Shown here: one piece after another, positions 1 to 7,994 of the stretch | Position numbering within the stretch: position 1 is the stretch's first letter | How the letters are laid out: each line of letters begins with the position of its first letter | NCBI GenBank assembly: GCA_027346765.1 | Contig: DAIERN010000006.1 | Span: 1-18,324 of the forward strand | DNA: 18,324 nt | Direction of reading: 5' to 3' | From: Chloroflexota bacterium | GTDB lineage: Bacteria; Chloroflexota; Limnocylindria; Limnocylindrales; CSP1-4 | Notes under the pieces: model-generated | Databases searched by the model: none | Told to the model about the DNA's origin: nothing | The model's input: the letters and a program-made list of their open reading frames with translations, nothing else | Program-made: the position numbers and the translations under genes

Positions 1-1
1 C

Positions 2-61
2 GGATTCGTGGGCACGGTGGCGCTTTCCAAGTTCGCGCTGGCCGGGGACATCGTCCGATGA
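2..61 (+). CDS. mnhF: Mrp-type Na+/H+ antiporter subunit F, C-terminal end (partial)
   Basis: Only the last 19 codons lie in the window, and the 5' part is cut by the window edge. The peptide reads G-F-V-G-T-V-A-L-S-K-F and ends in D-I-V-R, which fits the short C-terminal tail of MnhF/MrpF, where a FxGTVAxA(R/K)(F/Y) pattern is common. MrpF is a three-helix membrane subunit of the multi-subunit cation/proton antiporter. Its stop codon TGA overlaps the ATG of the next gene (ATGA at 58-61), the junction expected between mrpF and mrpG. The identification rests on a short peptide plus position, so it is moderate. Confidence 0.55.
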   Translation, partial: GFVGTVALSKFALAGDIVR

Positions 62-405
62 CACTCGCGCTGCCGCTGTGGGTCGATGCGCTGGCGGCGC
101 TGCTGATCGTCGCCGGAAGCAGCTTCGCGCTGATCGGCTCGATCCTGCTCGCGGCGCTGATGGTGGGGATCATCCTCATGGTCGCGCTCGTTCCGTCACG
201 CCGCACAACGAGCTGGGCGTCGATGATCACCGGGCCTAACGGACGGTGGCTGTTCCTGCTGCTGATCGTCCTGTGGACCGCTGGAATGGCCTTCCTGGCC
301 AGCTTGGGATTGGGCCCGCAGCAGGCCGGCGCGCCCGCGATGGTCGGCCTGTTCGCCGGCATCTTCATCTTCATGGGCTTCATCTGGTCGGTGATCGGCG
401 AGTAG
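58..405 (+). CDS. Small membrane protein in the MrpG position; N-terminus MrpG-like, rest divergent
   Basis: The product is 115 residues with three to four hydrophobic segments (about residues 8-48, 63-84 and 91-112). Residues 10-31 (ALLIVAGSSFALIGSILL region) resemble the first helix of MnhG/MrpG, and the gene starts by ATGA overlap with the mrpF end, as mrpG does. The hallmark that should follow the first helix of MrpG, an LRLPDxYTRLHAAT-like loop, is absent. From about residue 35 the sequence is a different hydrophobic protein with the soluble loop PSRRTTSWASMITGPNGR. Possible readings are a divergent subunit G, an in-frame hybrid made by deletion, or a separate small protein starting at the internal ATG at 160. 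No function is assigned beyond membrane location. Confidence 0.5.
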   Translation: MTLALPLWVDALAALLIVAGSSFALIGSILLAALMVGIILMVALVPSRRTTSWASMITGPNGRWLFLLLIVLWTAGMAFLASLGLGPQQAGAPAMVGLFAGIFIFMGFIWSVIGE

Positions 406-438
406 GCCCGATCAGGCGGCTGTGCCCGCCTCCCGCGC

Positions 439-975
439 ATGAGAACCGTCAACGTCTCCTGGGACAAACAAGCCGGCCGATTCACCGCGCTTGGCAAGCA
501 CGCCGGCCATGGTGTTGTCATCAACGCGCCCGCTCAGCCAACGGAAGTTGACCCCACTCCGACGGGCTTCTCGCCAACGGAGCTGCTGCTCGCCGGAGCC
601 GGTGCCTGCTCCGCCTGGGACGTGGTCGAGATCCTGCGCAAGCGCCGGGCGCACTTTGATGCGCTTGATGTGGTCGTCGATGGCGAGCAGGCCGAGGAGG
701 CGCCCTGGGCGTATCGCCAGGTGGCGCTGCACTACCGGATTACCGGCGACGGGCTGAAGGTAGCGGTGCTCGCGCGCGTCATCCGCCTCTCGATCGTGCG
801 CTATTGCTCGGTCATCGCGACCCTCTCGGGCGTCGCGGCCATCTCCGCGACCGTCGAGCTGGTCGATCGCGACGGCACCTCGACGGGACGCGTCCCGATC
901 GAGCTGGCGCTCCCCGCGGCAGCGTTGCCGCCCGACCTCGAGCCGCTCGCCGACGAGGACCAACCACACGAGTAA
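439..975 (+). CDS. OsmC/Ohr family protein
   Basis: A 178-residue OsmC-family protein. The two conserved cysteines are visible: Cys57 in GAGACSAWDVVEIL and Cys123 in the R-Y-C-S-V motif. In the characterised OsmC and Ohr enzymes this thiol pair reduces organic hydroperoxides in the cytoplasm. The order FSPTELLLAGAGAC, then a central beta segment, then the SIVRYCSV helix is the normal fold order, closest to the YhfA-like subgroup, which has an R-Y-C-S type second motif. The length is slightly longer than the usual 135-145 because of an extended acidic, proline-rich C-terminal tail. No strong ribosome-binding site precedes the ATG. The next reading frame overlaps its end by a few bases, so the two were probably translated together. 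Confidence 0.85.
   Translation: MRTVNVSWDKQAGRFTALGKHAGHGVVINAPAQPTEVDPTPTGFSPTELLLAGAGACSAWDVVEILRKRRAHFDALDVVVDGEQAEEAPWAYRQVALHYRITGDGLKVAVLARVIRLSIVRYCSVIATLSGVAAISATVELVDRDGTSTGRVPIELALPAAALPPDLEPLADEDQPHE
955..959 (+). promoter_or_regulatory. Shine-Dalgarno GAGGA supporting an ACG start at 968
   Basis: GAGGA lies inside the end of the OsmC gene, 8 bases upstream of an ACG codon (968-970). That codon opens the frame of the following lipoprotein hydrolase exactly where an ATG would be expected (ACGAGTAAG, overlapping the OsmC stop TAA). No ATG, GTG or TTG occurs in that frame between about 884 and the GTG at 1025. Confidence 0.4.
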
Positions 976-2518
976 GCCGGCCGCCTCAGGCGCGCTGTCC
1001 GCCGCCGCGGCGGCGATCCTGGTCGTGGCGTGCGCGGTGTCCGTGCCACCAAGCCCATTGCCAACGACGGGTCCCACTCCGAGCCCTGCGGCCACCATCC
1101 AATCGTCGCCGCCCAGCGATGAGCCGACCGTCGAACCCACCGACTCTCCGGAACCTACGCCGACAGCTCTTCCCAGCCCGAACCCGAGCCCGACCACCGC
1201 GCCCGGTGCACTGGACTGGCGCCGCTGCGCCGGTGAGCCCGACTTCGACTGTGCCGCGCTCGACGTACCGCTCGACTACGCCCATCCGGCGGGACAGACG
1301 ATCAGGCTGTCGCTCATCAGGCACGCTGCCACCAGTCCGGCCGATCGCATCGGCTCAGTCATCGTCAATCCCGGCGGGCCTGGGGGTTCTGGGATTGACG
1401 AGGTCCGCTACGGCCTGGCCGGTTTTGGTCCTGACGTGGTCGACCGCTTCGATATCGTGGGTTTCGATCCGCGCGGAGTCGGCGCGAGCAGTCCGGTTCA
1501 CTGCCTTGACCCGCGGCCGGAGCTCGACCCGCCATTTCCACGAAACGCCGACCAGACCCAGCAGTTCGTCGATTACGCGGGCGCCGTAACCGCCGCGTGT
1601 GCCGCCAACAGTGGCGACCTCCTGCCGTTCATGGGCACGGAGAACGTGGCCCGTGACCTCGACCAGATCCGGGCGGCGGTCGGCGATGAGCTGCTGACCT
1701 ACGTCGGCACTTCGTACGGGACGCTCATCGGCGAGCTGTATGCCGACCTCTTCCCCACGCACATCAGGGCGATGATCCTCGACGGCGTGGTGGATCCCAC
1801 GCTTGATTTCGAGCGCTTCGTGATCGAGCAGTCGGCCGCGGCTCAAGGGCAGCTCGACGAGTTCCTGGCGAGCTGCTCGGCGGACACGAGCTGCCATTTC
1901 CACTCGCTCGACACGACGCGGAGCTTCAGACAGCTGATGGCGCGCTTCGCCCGCGGGCCGATCGATGGAGTGACAGCCTTCGTAGCACTGTACGCGGTCT
2001 ACCTGGCCCTCGCGCAGGACGATCCGGAGATGCTCGAACAGGAGCTGACGCTGGCCAAGCGTGGCATCACGTTCCCAATGGACCAGGCGGCCGGCTGGAC
2101 CGATGACGCGGCCTCACTCGACCCATACGAGGCCGTCAACTGCGTCGACTACGCGGCCCCGCGGAACCTCGACGAGTTTGCCGCCATCGCCACCGAAGCG
2201 GCGCAGGTTGCGCCGGATTTCGGCGCCTGGAATACCTACGGCTACTTCGATTGCGCATTCTGGCCCGCGCCGCCATCACGCACGCCGCATGCGGTCACGG
2301 CGCCCGGCGCGCCACCCATCCTGGTGCTCTCGGCGACCGGCGATCCGGCCACGCCGTATCAGTAGGGCGTGAACGTCGCGCAGCAACTCGCGTCTGGCGT
2401 ATTGGTGACGCGCGTGGGTGGCGGTCACACGAGCCGCGGCTACCAGTGCGTCCGGGCGATCGCCGAGGACTACATCCTGACGCTGGCCGTTCCGGACACC
2501 GGGACGACCTGCTCGTAG
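968..2518 (+). pseudogene. TAP-family (peptidase S33-like) alpha/beta hydrolase lipoprotein, interrupted by an in-frame amber codon
   Basis: This frame encodes a secreted hydrolase related to tripeptidyl aminopeptidases (SlpD/TAP type). Read from an ACG codon at 968 it has a Lys-containing N-terminus, a hydrophobic Ala-rich segment and lipobox V-V-A-C, then a Pro/Ser/Thr-rich linker. The fold follows with oxyanion motif VNPGGPGGSG, nucleophile Ser in GTSYGT (codon 1712-1714) and acid motif GDPATPY. At 2363-2365 a TAG interrupts the frame. The same frame then runs on for 50 sense codons to TAG 2516-2518 and carries the catalytic His (GGGHTSRG) and the family's C-terminal cysteines. The amber codon falls where relatives often have Trp (PYxW), so TGG to TAG is the simplest change. 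Without readthrough the product (ending at 2365) lacks its catalytic His. From GTG 1025, the first standard start, it would also lack the signal sequence. Either a young pseudogene, readthrough, or a sequencing error. Confidence 0.75.
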
Positions 2519-2528
2519 CCTGCACGCC

Positions 2529-5500
2529 ATGAGCCTGTTTCACCGGCTGGGCGCGTTCTGCGCGCGGCGCAGGTACGCCGTCGTGGCGGCTTGGGCCGTG
2601 CTGCTGCTGCTCGCACTGCCGTTTGCGCCGCAACTCCCGGGTGCGTTGAGCAGCGGTGGGTTCACGCTGGACGACCTGGAGGCATCCAAGGCGCGCCAGG
2701 CGCTGGCCGGTATTGCCGTGCCGCCGAGCGCGATGGTCATCCTCATCCAGAGCGAGACGGGCGCGCGCGCGGGCGATCCGTTCTTCGAGATCGCGGCGGC
2801 CCGCGCGCTCGCGGCGGTCCCGAGCGCGGCGCACGTGACCGCGGTCCTGCCCCACACCCTCGCGCCGCGCCAGATCAGCGCCGACCGCAAGACGGTCTAC
2901 GAGGTCGTGGCGCTCGACCTGTCACCCGACGATTCGCCGGACGCGCTCGTTCCCGTCGAACAGGCCATCGCGCCCCAGCCGGGGTTGCGCATCATGCTCG
3001 CCGGCGGCCCCGCCTTTTACGGCGACATCCAGGAGCTGTCTGAGACTGACCTGCGGCGAAGCGAGTTCATTTCGTTACCGCTCGCCGCCCTCGCCCTACT
3101 GCTCGTCTTCGGCAGCGTGGTCGCCGCGGGGGTGCCAATCGTGGTCGGTGGGTCGGCGGTGCTCATCGCCCTGGCCGGCCTCTTCTTCGTGGCCCAGGCC
3201 ACGCCCCTGTCAATCTTCGTGCTCAACCTCGCCACGCTGCTTGGCCTGGGGCTGGGCGTCGACTACGCGCTGCTGCTTACCAGCCGCTTCCGCGAGGAGC
3301 TGCGCGATCGCGGTGGTGGGCGCCTCCCAACCGGCGAGCTCGATCGCACGGCGATCAATCAAGCCGTGGCAGAGACAGTGGGCACCGCTGGTCGCGCGGT
3401 CTTCTTCTCTGGCCTGACCGTGCTGCTGGGTCTGGGCGGGCTGGTGCTGTTCGAGTTCATGGTCCTGCGGTCGGTCGGCATCGCCGGTGCGGCGGTCGTC
3501 GCTCTTGCGGTCAGCGCCGCGTTGACACTGCTGCCGGCTGGCCTGGCGATCCTGGGGCCGCGCGTCGATGCCTTCCCCACGCGCGTCCGCGATCGGCTGC
3601 GCAAAAGAGTGGGTCTGCCGGAGGCGCCGCCCGCCGGTGAGGGGGAAGGGGCATGGGCGCGGCTCGCGCGGCGTGTGATGGCGCGGCCGCTGCTCTTCTT
3701 CGTCCCGACGCTGCTCGTGCTGCTGCTGCTGGGCACGCCGTTCCTGCACGTCCGCTTCAACGCGCCCGACGCGACGATCCTGCCGCCCAGCGTGCCGTCG
3801 CGCCAGGCGTACGACCTGCTCGCGCGCGAGTTCGGCGAGGGTGAGTTCGCGCCGCTGATCGTCGCGGTCAAAACGAACGGCCCCGTCACCGATCCGGCAA
3901 ACGTGGGCCTGCTCTACGACTACTCGCGCGAGCTTGCCGCGGACCCGCGCGTCAACCGCGTCGCCGGCATGGTCAACGTGGACCCGCGGCTGACGCGCGA
4001 GCAATATCAGCTGATCTACGGCGCCCCGGGCGGCCCGGCGGACAGGTTCGTGCGCAACGTCCTCGCCCAGACCACCAAGGGCGACATGGCTGCCTTCACC
4101 GTGTACACGCCGTACGGCCCCAACCAGCCGGAGGCGCTCCAGCTCGTGGCGGACCTGCGCAGTCCAACATCCAGCGTCGCGCCGCCAGCGGGCGTCAGTG
4201 TGCTTGTCGGCGGCGGCGCGGCCGAGGTGCGCGACGTCGTCAACCGGATCGCGGCCGATTTCCCCAGATCAGCCGCATTCATCCTCGTGGCGACCTATCT
4301 GGTGCTGTTCGTGCTGCTCAGGTCAGTCGTGCTGCCGCTCAAGGCGATCGTCGTCAACGCGCTCTCGCTGACGGCCAGCTTTGGCGCTTTGGTGTGGATC
4401 TTCCAGGACGGCAACCTGTCCGCTTTGCTCGGCTTCCAACCGCTCGGCTTCGTCGAGACCACGCTGCCGGTGATCTTGTTCTGCGTCCTCTTCGGCCTAT
4501 CGATGGACTACGAGGTGTTCATGCTGTCGCGCATGAAAGAGGTCTACGACCGCACGGGCGACAACCGCGAGGCCGTGGCGCGCGGCATGGAGCGCAGCGG
4601 CCGCATCGTGACCAGCGCGGCGATGATCGTGGTCGTGGTCGCGGGGTCCTTCGCGTTCGCGGACATCGTCCTGATCAAGGCGCTGGGCCTGGGCGTGGCC
4701 ATCGCCGTGGCGCTCGACGCAACGCTGGTCCGGGCGCTGCTCGTCCCATCGACCATGCGCCTGCTGGGCAACGTCAACTGGTGGATGCCCGCCCGCCTGA
4801 AGCGGCTCCTGCCACCGCTGGCGGCCTTGCTGTTGATCGGCCCGCTGGTGCTGGGCTGCGACTCGTCGGGCAGGTTGATCTCCAACCCGCCGGCGGAGCA
4901 TCCGACGATTCCGCCCGCCTCCGCCAGCCCGGATCGGCCGGCCGATCCCCAGCCGGTGGTCTTCCCGCGCGATGAAGCCGCCCACGACCGGCTGACCGAG
5001 TGGTGGTACTACACCGGCCACCTGCAAACAGCCGACAACCGCCACTACGGCTTCGAGTTCGTCGTCTTCCGGGCGGAGCGGGGCGACTTCCCGGTCTCGT
5101 GGGCATCGCATTTCGCGCTGACCGACGAGACGGGCAACCGGTTCGGCTACGAGCAGCGATCGGAGATCGGGCCGCAGGTGGATGTTTCGACAGAGACGGG
5201 TTTTGATCTCCGAATCCACGGCTCGACCGACACGGGGCTCATCGACGCGAGCGCTCAGCCGTGGGAGATGGCGGGACTGAATGGCAGCGACGGCATGAGC
5301 GCCCAGACAACCAACTTCGGCCTGGACCTGACCATGACGGACACTCGGCCGAAGCCCATCCTTCACTTCGGCCAGGGCTGGGTCGACTTCGGCAGTGCCG
5401 GCTCGTCGTACTACTACTCGCGGCCGCGCATGACGGCGAGTGGCACGCTGACGGTCAGCGGCCAGTCATTCGAGGTCAGCGGCGACGCGTGGTTCGACCA

Positions 5501-5936
5501 CCAATGGGGCGACTTCATCGCGGTGGGCGGCGGCGGTTGGGACTGGTTCGCGGTCAATCTGGACGACGGCACGGACCTGACGATTTCCCGGGTACGCGCC
5601 GCGGACGGCACCTACCCGCTGATCTACGGCACGCTCGTCGGCGCTGATGGCAGCGTCACGCACCTCGAGCGCGACCAGTTCACGCTGACCGCCAACTCAA
5701 CCTGGACGAGCCCGCAGACCGGCGCCCAGTACCCCATGGAGTGGACGATCGAGCTGCCGGCGCAGCAGCTGCAAATCAAGCTGCAGCCCACCGTGCTCGA
5801 CCAGGAGCTGGATACGCGCCTCACGACCGGGGTCGTGTACTGGGAGGGATCGCAGAACGTACAAGCGACGCACGCCGGCCAGCCGCTGAGCGGGCAGGCG
5901 TACGTCGAACTGACAGGCTACGCCCCAGACAACTAG
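2529..5936 (+). CDS. MMPL/RND-family transporter fused to a CrtC/AttH-like lipocalin lipoprotein domain
   Basis: A single 1135-residue frame with two parts. Residues 1 to about 765 form an MMPL (RND-superfamily) transporter. It has a first helix near 15-35 and two homologous halves, each with the Asp-Tyr motif typical of the family: GLGVDYALLLTSRF with Asp245, and GLSMDYEVFMLSRM with Asp660. MMPL proteins export lipids or other hydrophobic molecules using proton flow. The normal MMPL end (N-W-W-M-P) runs without a stop into M753-PARLKRLL, a hydrophobic stretch and L-V-L-G-Cys777, which alone would be a perfect lipoprotein signal peptide with lipobox. Residues 778-1135 match the CrtC/AttH lipocalin-like family: EWWYYTGHL at 824, WFDHQWG at 988, YWEGSQNV, and YVELTGY near the end. 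The frame starts 10 bases after the hydrolase frame ends. An internal start at ATG 4785 is possible but lacks a good ribosome-binding site. Confidence 0.85.
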   Translation: MSLFHRLGAFCARRRYAVVAAWAVLLLLALPFAPQLPGALSSGGFTLDDLEASKARQALAGIAVPPSAMVILIQSETGARAGDPFFEIAAARALAAVPSAAHVTAVLPHTLAPRQISADRKTVYEVVALDLSPDDSPDALVPVEQAIAPQPGLRIMLAGGPAFYGDIQELSETDLRRSEFISLPLAALALLLVFGSVVAAGVPIVVGGSAVLIALAGLFFVAQATPLSIFVLNLATLLGLGLGVDYALLLTSRFREELRDRGGGRLPTGELDRTAINQAVAETVGTAGRAVFFSGLTVLLGLGGLVLFEFMVLRSVGIAGAAVVALAVSAALTLLPAGLAILGPRVDAFPTRVRDRLRKRVGLPEAPPAGEGEGAWARLARRVMARPLLFFVPTLLVLLLLGTPFLHVRFNAPDATILPPSVPSRQAYDLLAREFGEGEFAPLIVAVKTNGPVTDPANVGLLYDYSRELAADPRVNRVAGMVNVDPRLTREQYQLIYGAPGGPADRFVRNVLAQTTKGDMAAFTVYTPYGPNQPEALQLVADLRSPTSSVAPPAGVSVLVGGGAAEVRDVVNRIAADFPRSAAFILVATYLVLFVLLRSVVLPLKAIVVNALSLTASFGALVWIFQDGNLSALLGFQPLGFVETTLPVILFCVLFGLSMDYEVFMLSRMKEVYDRTGDNREAVARGMERSGRIVTSAAMIVVVVAGSFAFADIVLIKALGLGVAIAVALDATLVRALLVPSTMRLLGNVNWWMPARLKRLLPPLAALLLIGPLVLGCDSSGRLISNPPAEHPTIPPASASPDRPADPQPVVFPRDEAAHDRLTEWWYYTGHLQTADNRHYGFEFVVFRAERGDFPVSWASHFALTDETGNRFGYEQRSEIGPQVDVSTETGFDLRIHGSTDTGLIDASAQPWEMAGLNGSDGMSAQTTNFGLDLTMTDTRPKPILHFGQGWVDFGSAGSSYYYSRPRMTASGTLTVSGQSFEVSGDAWFDHQWGDFIAVGGGGWDWFAVNLDDGTDLTISRVRAADGTYPLIYGTLVGADGSVTHLERDQFTLTANSTWTSPQTGAQYPMEWTIELPAQQLQIKLQPTVLDQELDTRLTTGVVYWEGSQNVQATHAGQPLSGQAYVELTGYAPDN

Positions 5937-6325
5937 CGCAACACGATCAGGCTGAGCGCCAGCAGCGCCAGGACGATGGCCGCAAGCGCGACATAAAGGC
6001 GGTCGCCCTCGCGCGCGAAACCGACTATCGAGACGCCCACGCGGAAGACCGGCGTGGCGATCAGCACCAGCAGGCCCAGCTGCGCGAGGGCCAAGGGCTG
6101 CAGGCTGGCGAGGCGCTCGAGCAGGGCGGAAAAGTCGGTCATGTCCGACCCACTTTCGGGCACTCCATGCAGTGATCCCGTCCAGCCGACCACGAACGAT
6201 GCGGTCAGCCCGGCCAGGACAAGGACGGCACTCAGGCCCACGCCCGCGATGAGCACGACCGCCAGCGCGCGTTCGAGCCGGGCGTCTTCCGGTGCGATCT
6301 GCGGCAGCGTGTCCGGCTGGCTCAC
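5933..6325 (-). CDS. DUF1634 family membrane protein
   Basis: A 130-residue protein with three hydrophobic segments (about residues 20-47, 75-100 and 110-129), matching the short DUF1634 membrane family in length and in the pattern E-x-x-x-x-x-x-L-x-x-G-V near the N-terminus. DUF1634 proteins are usually encoded directly beside TauE/SafE exporters and are thought to act with them. Here the ATG overlaps the stop of the TauE/SafE gene by 4 bases, so the two are translationally coupled. The biochemical role is unknown. Its stop codon shares the palindrome CTAG (5933-5936) with the stop of the convergent MMPL fusion gene. Confidence 0.75.
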   Translation of the reverse strand: MSQPDTLPQIAPEDARLERALAVVLIAGVGLSAVLVLAGLTASFVVGWTGSLHGVPESGSDMTDFSALLERLASLQPLALAQLGLLVLIATPVFRVGVSIVGFAREGDRLYVALAAIVLALLALSLIVLR

Positions 6326-7164
6326 AGGGCCACGCCGAGAGCGCGCAGCAATGTCTCAGCCGCGATCACGAGCAGGACCGGGATGAACAACAGGCGAACC
6401 TGCCGGTTGGTCAGCCGCGGCAGGAGGCGCGCGCCCACCAGCGCCCCGCCCAGCACGCCCAGCGTCACCGGGGCTGCCAGACGCGCGTCGACCAGCCCGC
6501 GGCTCAGGTAGATGCCAACGGAAGCGGCGGCGGTCACCCCGATCATGAAATTGCTTGTGGCCGAGCTGACCTTGAGGGGCAGGCGCATGAGGCCGTCCAT
6601 CGCGAGCACCTTGAGCGCACCAGAGCCAATGCCCAGCAACCCTGACAGCGCGCCCGCCGCCAGCATGACCAGGAACCCAGGCACGATCCGCTGGGCGCCG
6701 TAGGCCACGGTGCGGCCCAACCGGAGGCTGAAGTAGGAGCCCTCGAGGCGCAGGCGACGGTCCGTGTCGGTCGGCCCCGCGCCAGGCTCGTCGGCCAGCC
6801 GGACGAGCTGCGCAGCGGCGGAGAAGAGGAGCACGATCGCGAGGGTCAGCAGCAGGGCGCTCGTCGGGACGTCCTGCACGACGAGCGCGCCACAGATCGC
6901 GCCGATGACCGTGGCCAGCTGCAGAAACGTGGCGATGCGCAGGTTCGCCCAGCCCTCGCGCAGGTAGGCAACGGCTGCGCCCGAGCTTGTGGCAATGACC
7001 GACACGATGCTCGCTCCGGCCGCCAGGCGCACGTCCACGCCAAACCACAGGGTCAGCACGGGCACGATGATGAGACCGCCGCCCACGCCCGCGAGTGCGC
7101 CCAGGAGGCCAGCGCCAAAGCTAACCACCAGCAGCGACAGATCCTGACCCGCGGACAACGCCAT
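6322..7164 (-). CDS. TauE/SafE family sulfite/organosulfonate exporter
   Basis: A 280-residue membrane permease. The N-terminal signature AGLLGALAGVGGGLIIVPVL, and its repeat in the second half (AGALSGLLGIGSGALKVLAM), are the duplicated Gly-rich motifs of the TauE/SafE (DUF81) family. About eight hydrophobic segments are visible, with a soluble loop around residues 125-140. Members export sulfite, sulfoacetate or other organic anions across the inner membrane. It is the middle gene of a minus-strand trio: 20 bases after the reductase gene and overlapping the DUF1634 gene by 4 bases. The substrate cannot be read from the sequence, and no sulfite-producing enzyme is in the window. Confidence 0.85.
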   Translation of the reverse strand: MALSAGQDLSLLVVSFGAGLLGALAGVGGGLIIVPVLTLWFGVDVRLAAGASIVSVIATSSGAAVAYLREGWANLRIATFLQLATVIGAICGALVVQDVPTSALLLTLAIVLLFSAAAQLVRLADEPGAGPTDTDRRLRLEGSYFSLRLGRTVAYGAQRIVPGFLVMLAAGALSGLLGIGSGALKVLAMDGLMRLPLKVSSATSNFMIGVTAAASVGIYLSRGLVDARLAAPVTLGVLGGALVGARLLPRLTNRQVRLLFIPVLLVIAAETLLRALGVAL

Positions 7165-7184
7165 GTCAGTGGCTCGCGACTACC

Positions 7185-7994
7185 TCAGCCGGTGACCAGT
7201 TCGCCGCCGTCCACGCCCAGGACGTTGCCGGTCAACCAGTGTGTGCCCTCACCGGCGAGCGCCACGATCGCCTGGGCGACGTCATCAACGGTCGCGAGGC
7301 GACCCATTGGGTTGCGCCGCAGGGCGTGATCGATGAGGTCCTGCGCCTCAGGCAGCTGCATCAGCGCCGGGGTCTTGGTGACGCCGGCGCGGATGGCGTT
7401 CACGGTCACGCCGCTGTGCAGCTTGGCGAACTCCATCGCCAATTGGCGGCAGTTCGACTCCAGGGCACTCTTGGCGGCACTCACCGCGCCGTACGACGGG
7501 ATGACCCGCGACGAGCCCTCAGAGGTCATCGCGTAGATCTTGGATCCTTCGCCCAACAGCCCGGCGCGCCACACGTCCTGCGCCCAGTAGACGAGCGAGT
7601 TGGCCATGACGTCGAGCGTCATCTCCATGTTCTTGCGGGTGATGCCCGAGTCGACGTCGGGCGTCAGGTACGGCTTGAGCGTGCCGAACGCGAGCGAGTG
7701 CAGCATCACCCGGACGTAGCCGTTGGCGCCGACCGCCGCTGTCAGGTCCGCGACGACCTTGGCCCGGTTGTCGTCGTCGGCGGCATTGCCGTTGAAGAAG
7801 AGCGCCGTGCGACCGTGGCCCTCGATCTGCGCCTTGATCTCATCGACGTGCGCCAGGCCCTGGCGCCGATCGAGGTGGACGCCACAGATGTCGTAGCCGG
7901 CCGCCGCCAGCGCGATCGCAGTCGCCTCACCAAAGCCGCTGCTCGCTCCAAGAATGAGCGCCCACGGCTGGCGTGCGTCTTTCCTGTCGATCAT
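7185..7994 (-). CDS. Short-chain dehydrogenase/reductase, FabL-like enoyl-ACP reductase type
   Basis: A Rossmann-fold reductase of about 269 residues. The nucleotide-binding motif GASSGFG is at residues 16-22. The active-site pair is Y168-x6-K175 (SYGAVSAAK), the spacing of enoyl-ACP reductases (FabI/FabL) rather than the Y-x3-K of ordinary SDRs. The GxxxGxG motif makes FabL a closer model than FabI. The C-terminal GNVLGVDGGELVTG is typical of the superfamily. Such enzymes reduce the double bond of enoyl-ACP with NAD(P)H in fatty-acid synthesis, but ketoreductase activity on other substrates is also possible. ATG 7994 is chosen because an upstream in-frame ATG at 8039 would add 15 unmatched residues and overlap the divergent gene. 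It is the first gene of the operon with TauE/SafE and DUF1634. Confidence 0.8.
   Translation of the reverse strand: MIDRKDARQPWALILGASSGFGEATAIALAAAGYDICGVHLDRRQGLAHVDEIKAQIEGHGRTALFFNGNAADDDNRAKVVADLTAAVGANGYVRVMLHSLAFGTLKPYLTPDVDSGITRKNMEMTLDVMANSLVYWAQDVWRAGLLGEGSKIYAMTSEGSSRVIPSYGAVSAAKSALESNCRQLAMEFAKLHSGVTVNAIRAGVTKTPALMQLPEAQDLIDHALRRNPMGRLATVDDVAQAIVALAGEGTHWLTGNVLGVDGGELVTG

Noticed and set aside
414..431. Small hairpin AGGCGG/CCGCCT between the first membrane gene and the OsmC gene
   Set aside because: A six-base stem without a T-tract is common by chance in GC-rich DNA, so it was not called a terminator.
412..1197. 261-residue minus-strand open frame opposite the OsmC and hydrolase genes
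   Set aside because: Its sequence is Gly/Arg-rich with no recognisable domain, and it mirrors the Pro/Ser/Thr linker on the other strand. It is a shadow of GC-rich coding DNA.
2363..2365. Amber codon as pyrrolysine or general amber recoding
   Set aside because: TAG ends several other genes in the window, and no pyrrolysine gene is present. A point mutation or sequence error is simpler.
3210..4004. 264-residue minus-strand frame inside the MMPL gene
   Set aside because: Rich in Gln, Arg and Ala with no hydrophobic core or motif, while the opposite strand encodes conserved MMPL motifs. It is a shadow frame.
4497..5366. 289-residue minus-strand frame opposite the MMPL-lipocalin join
   Set aside because: It has no domain, and the plus-strand frame is continuous and conserved through both halves.
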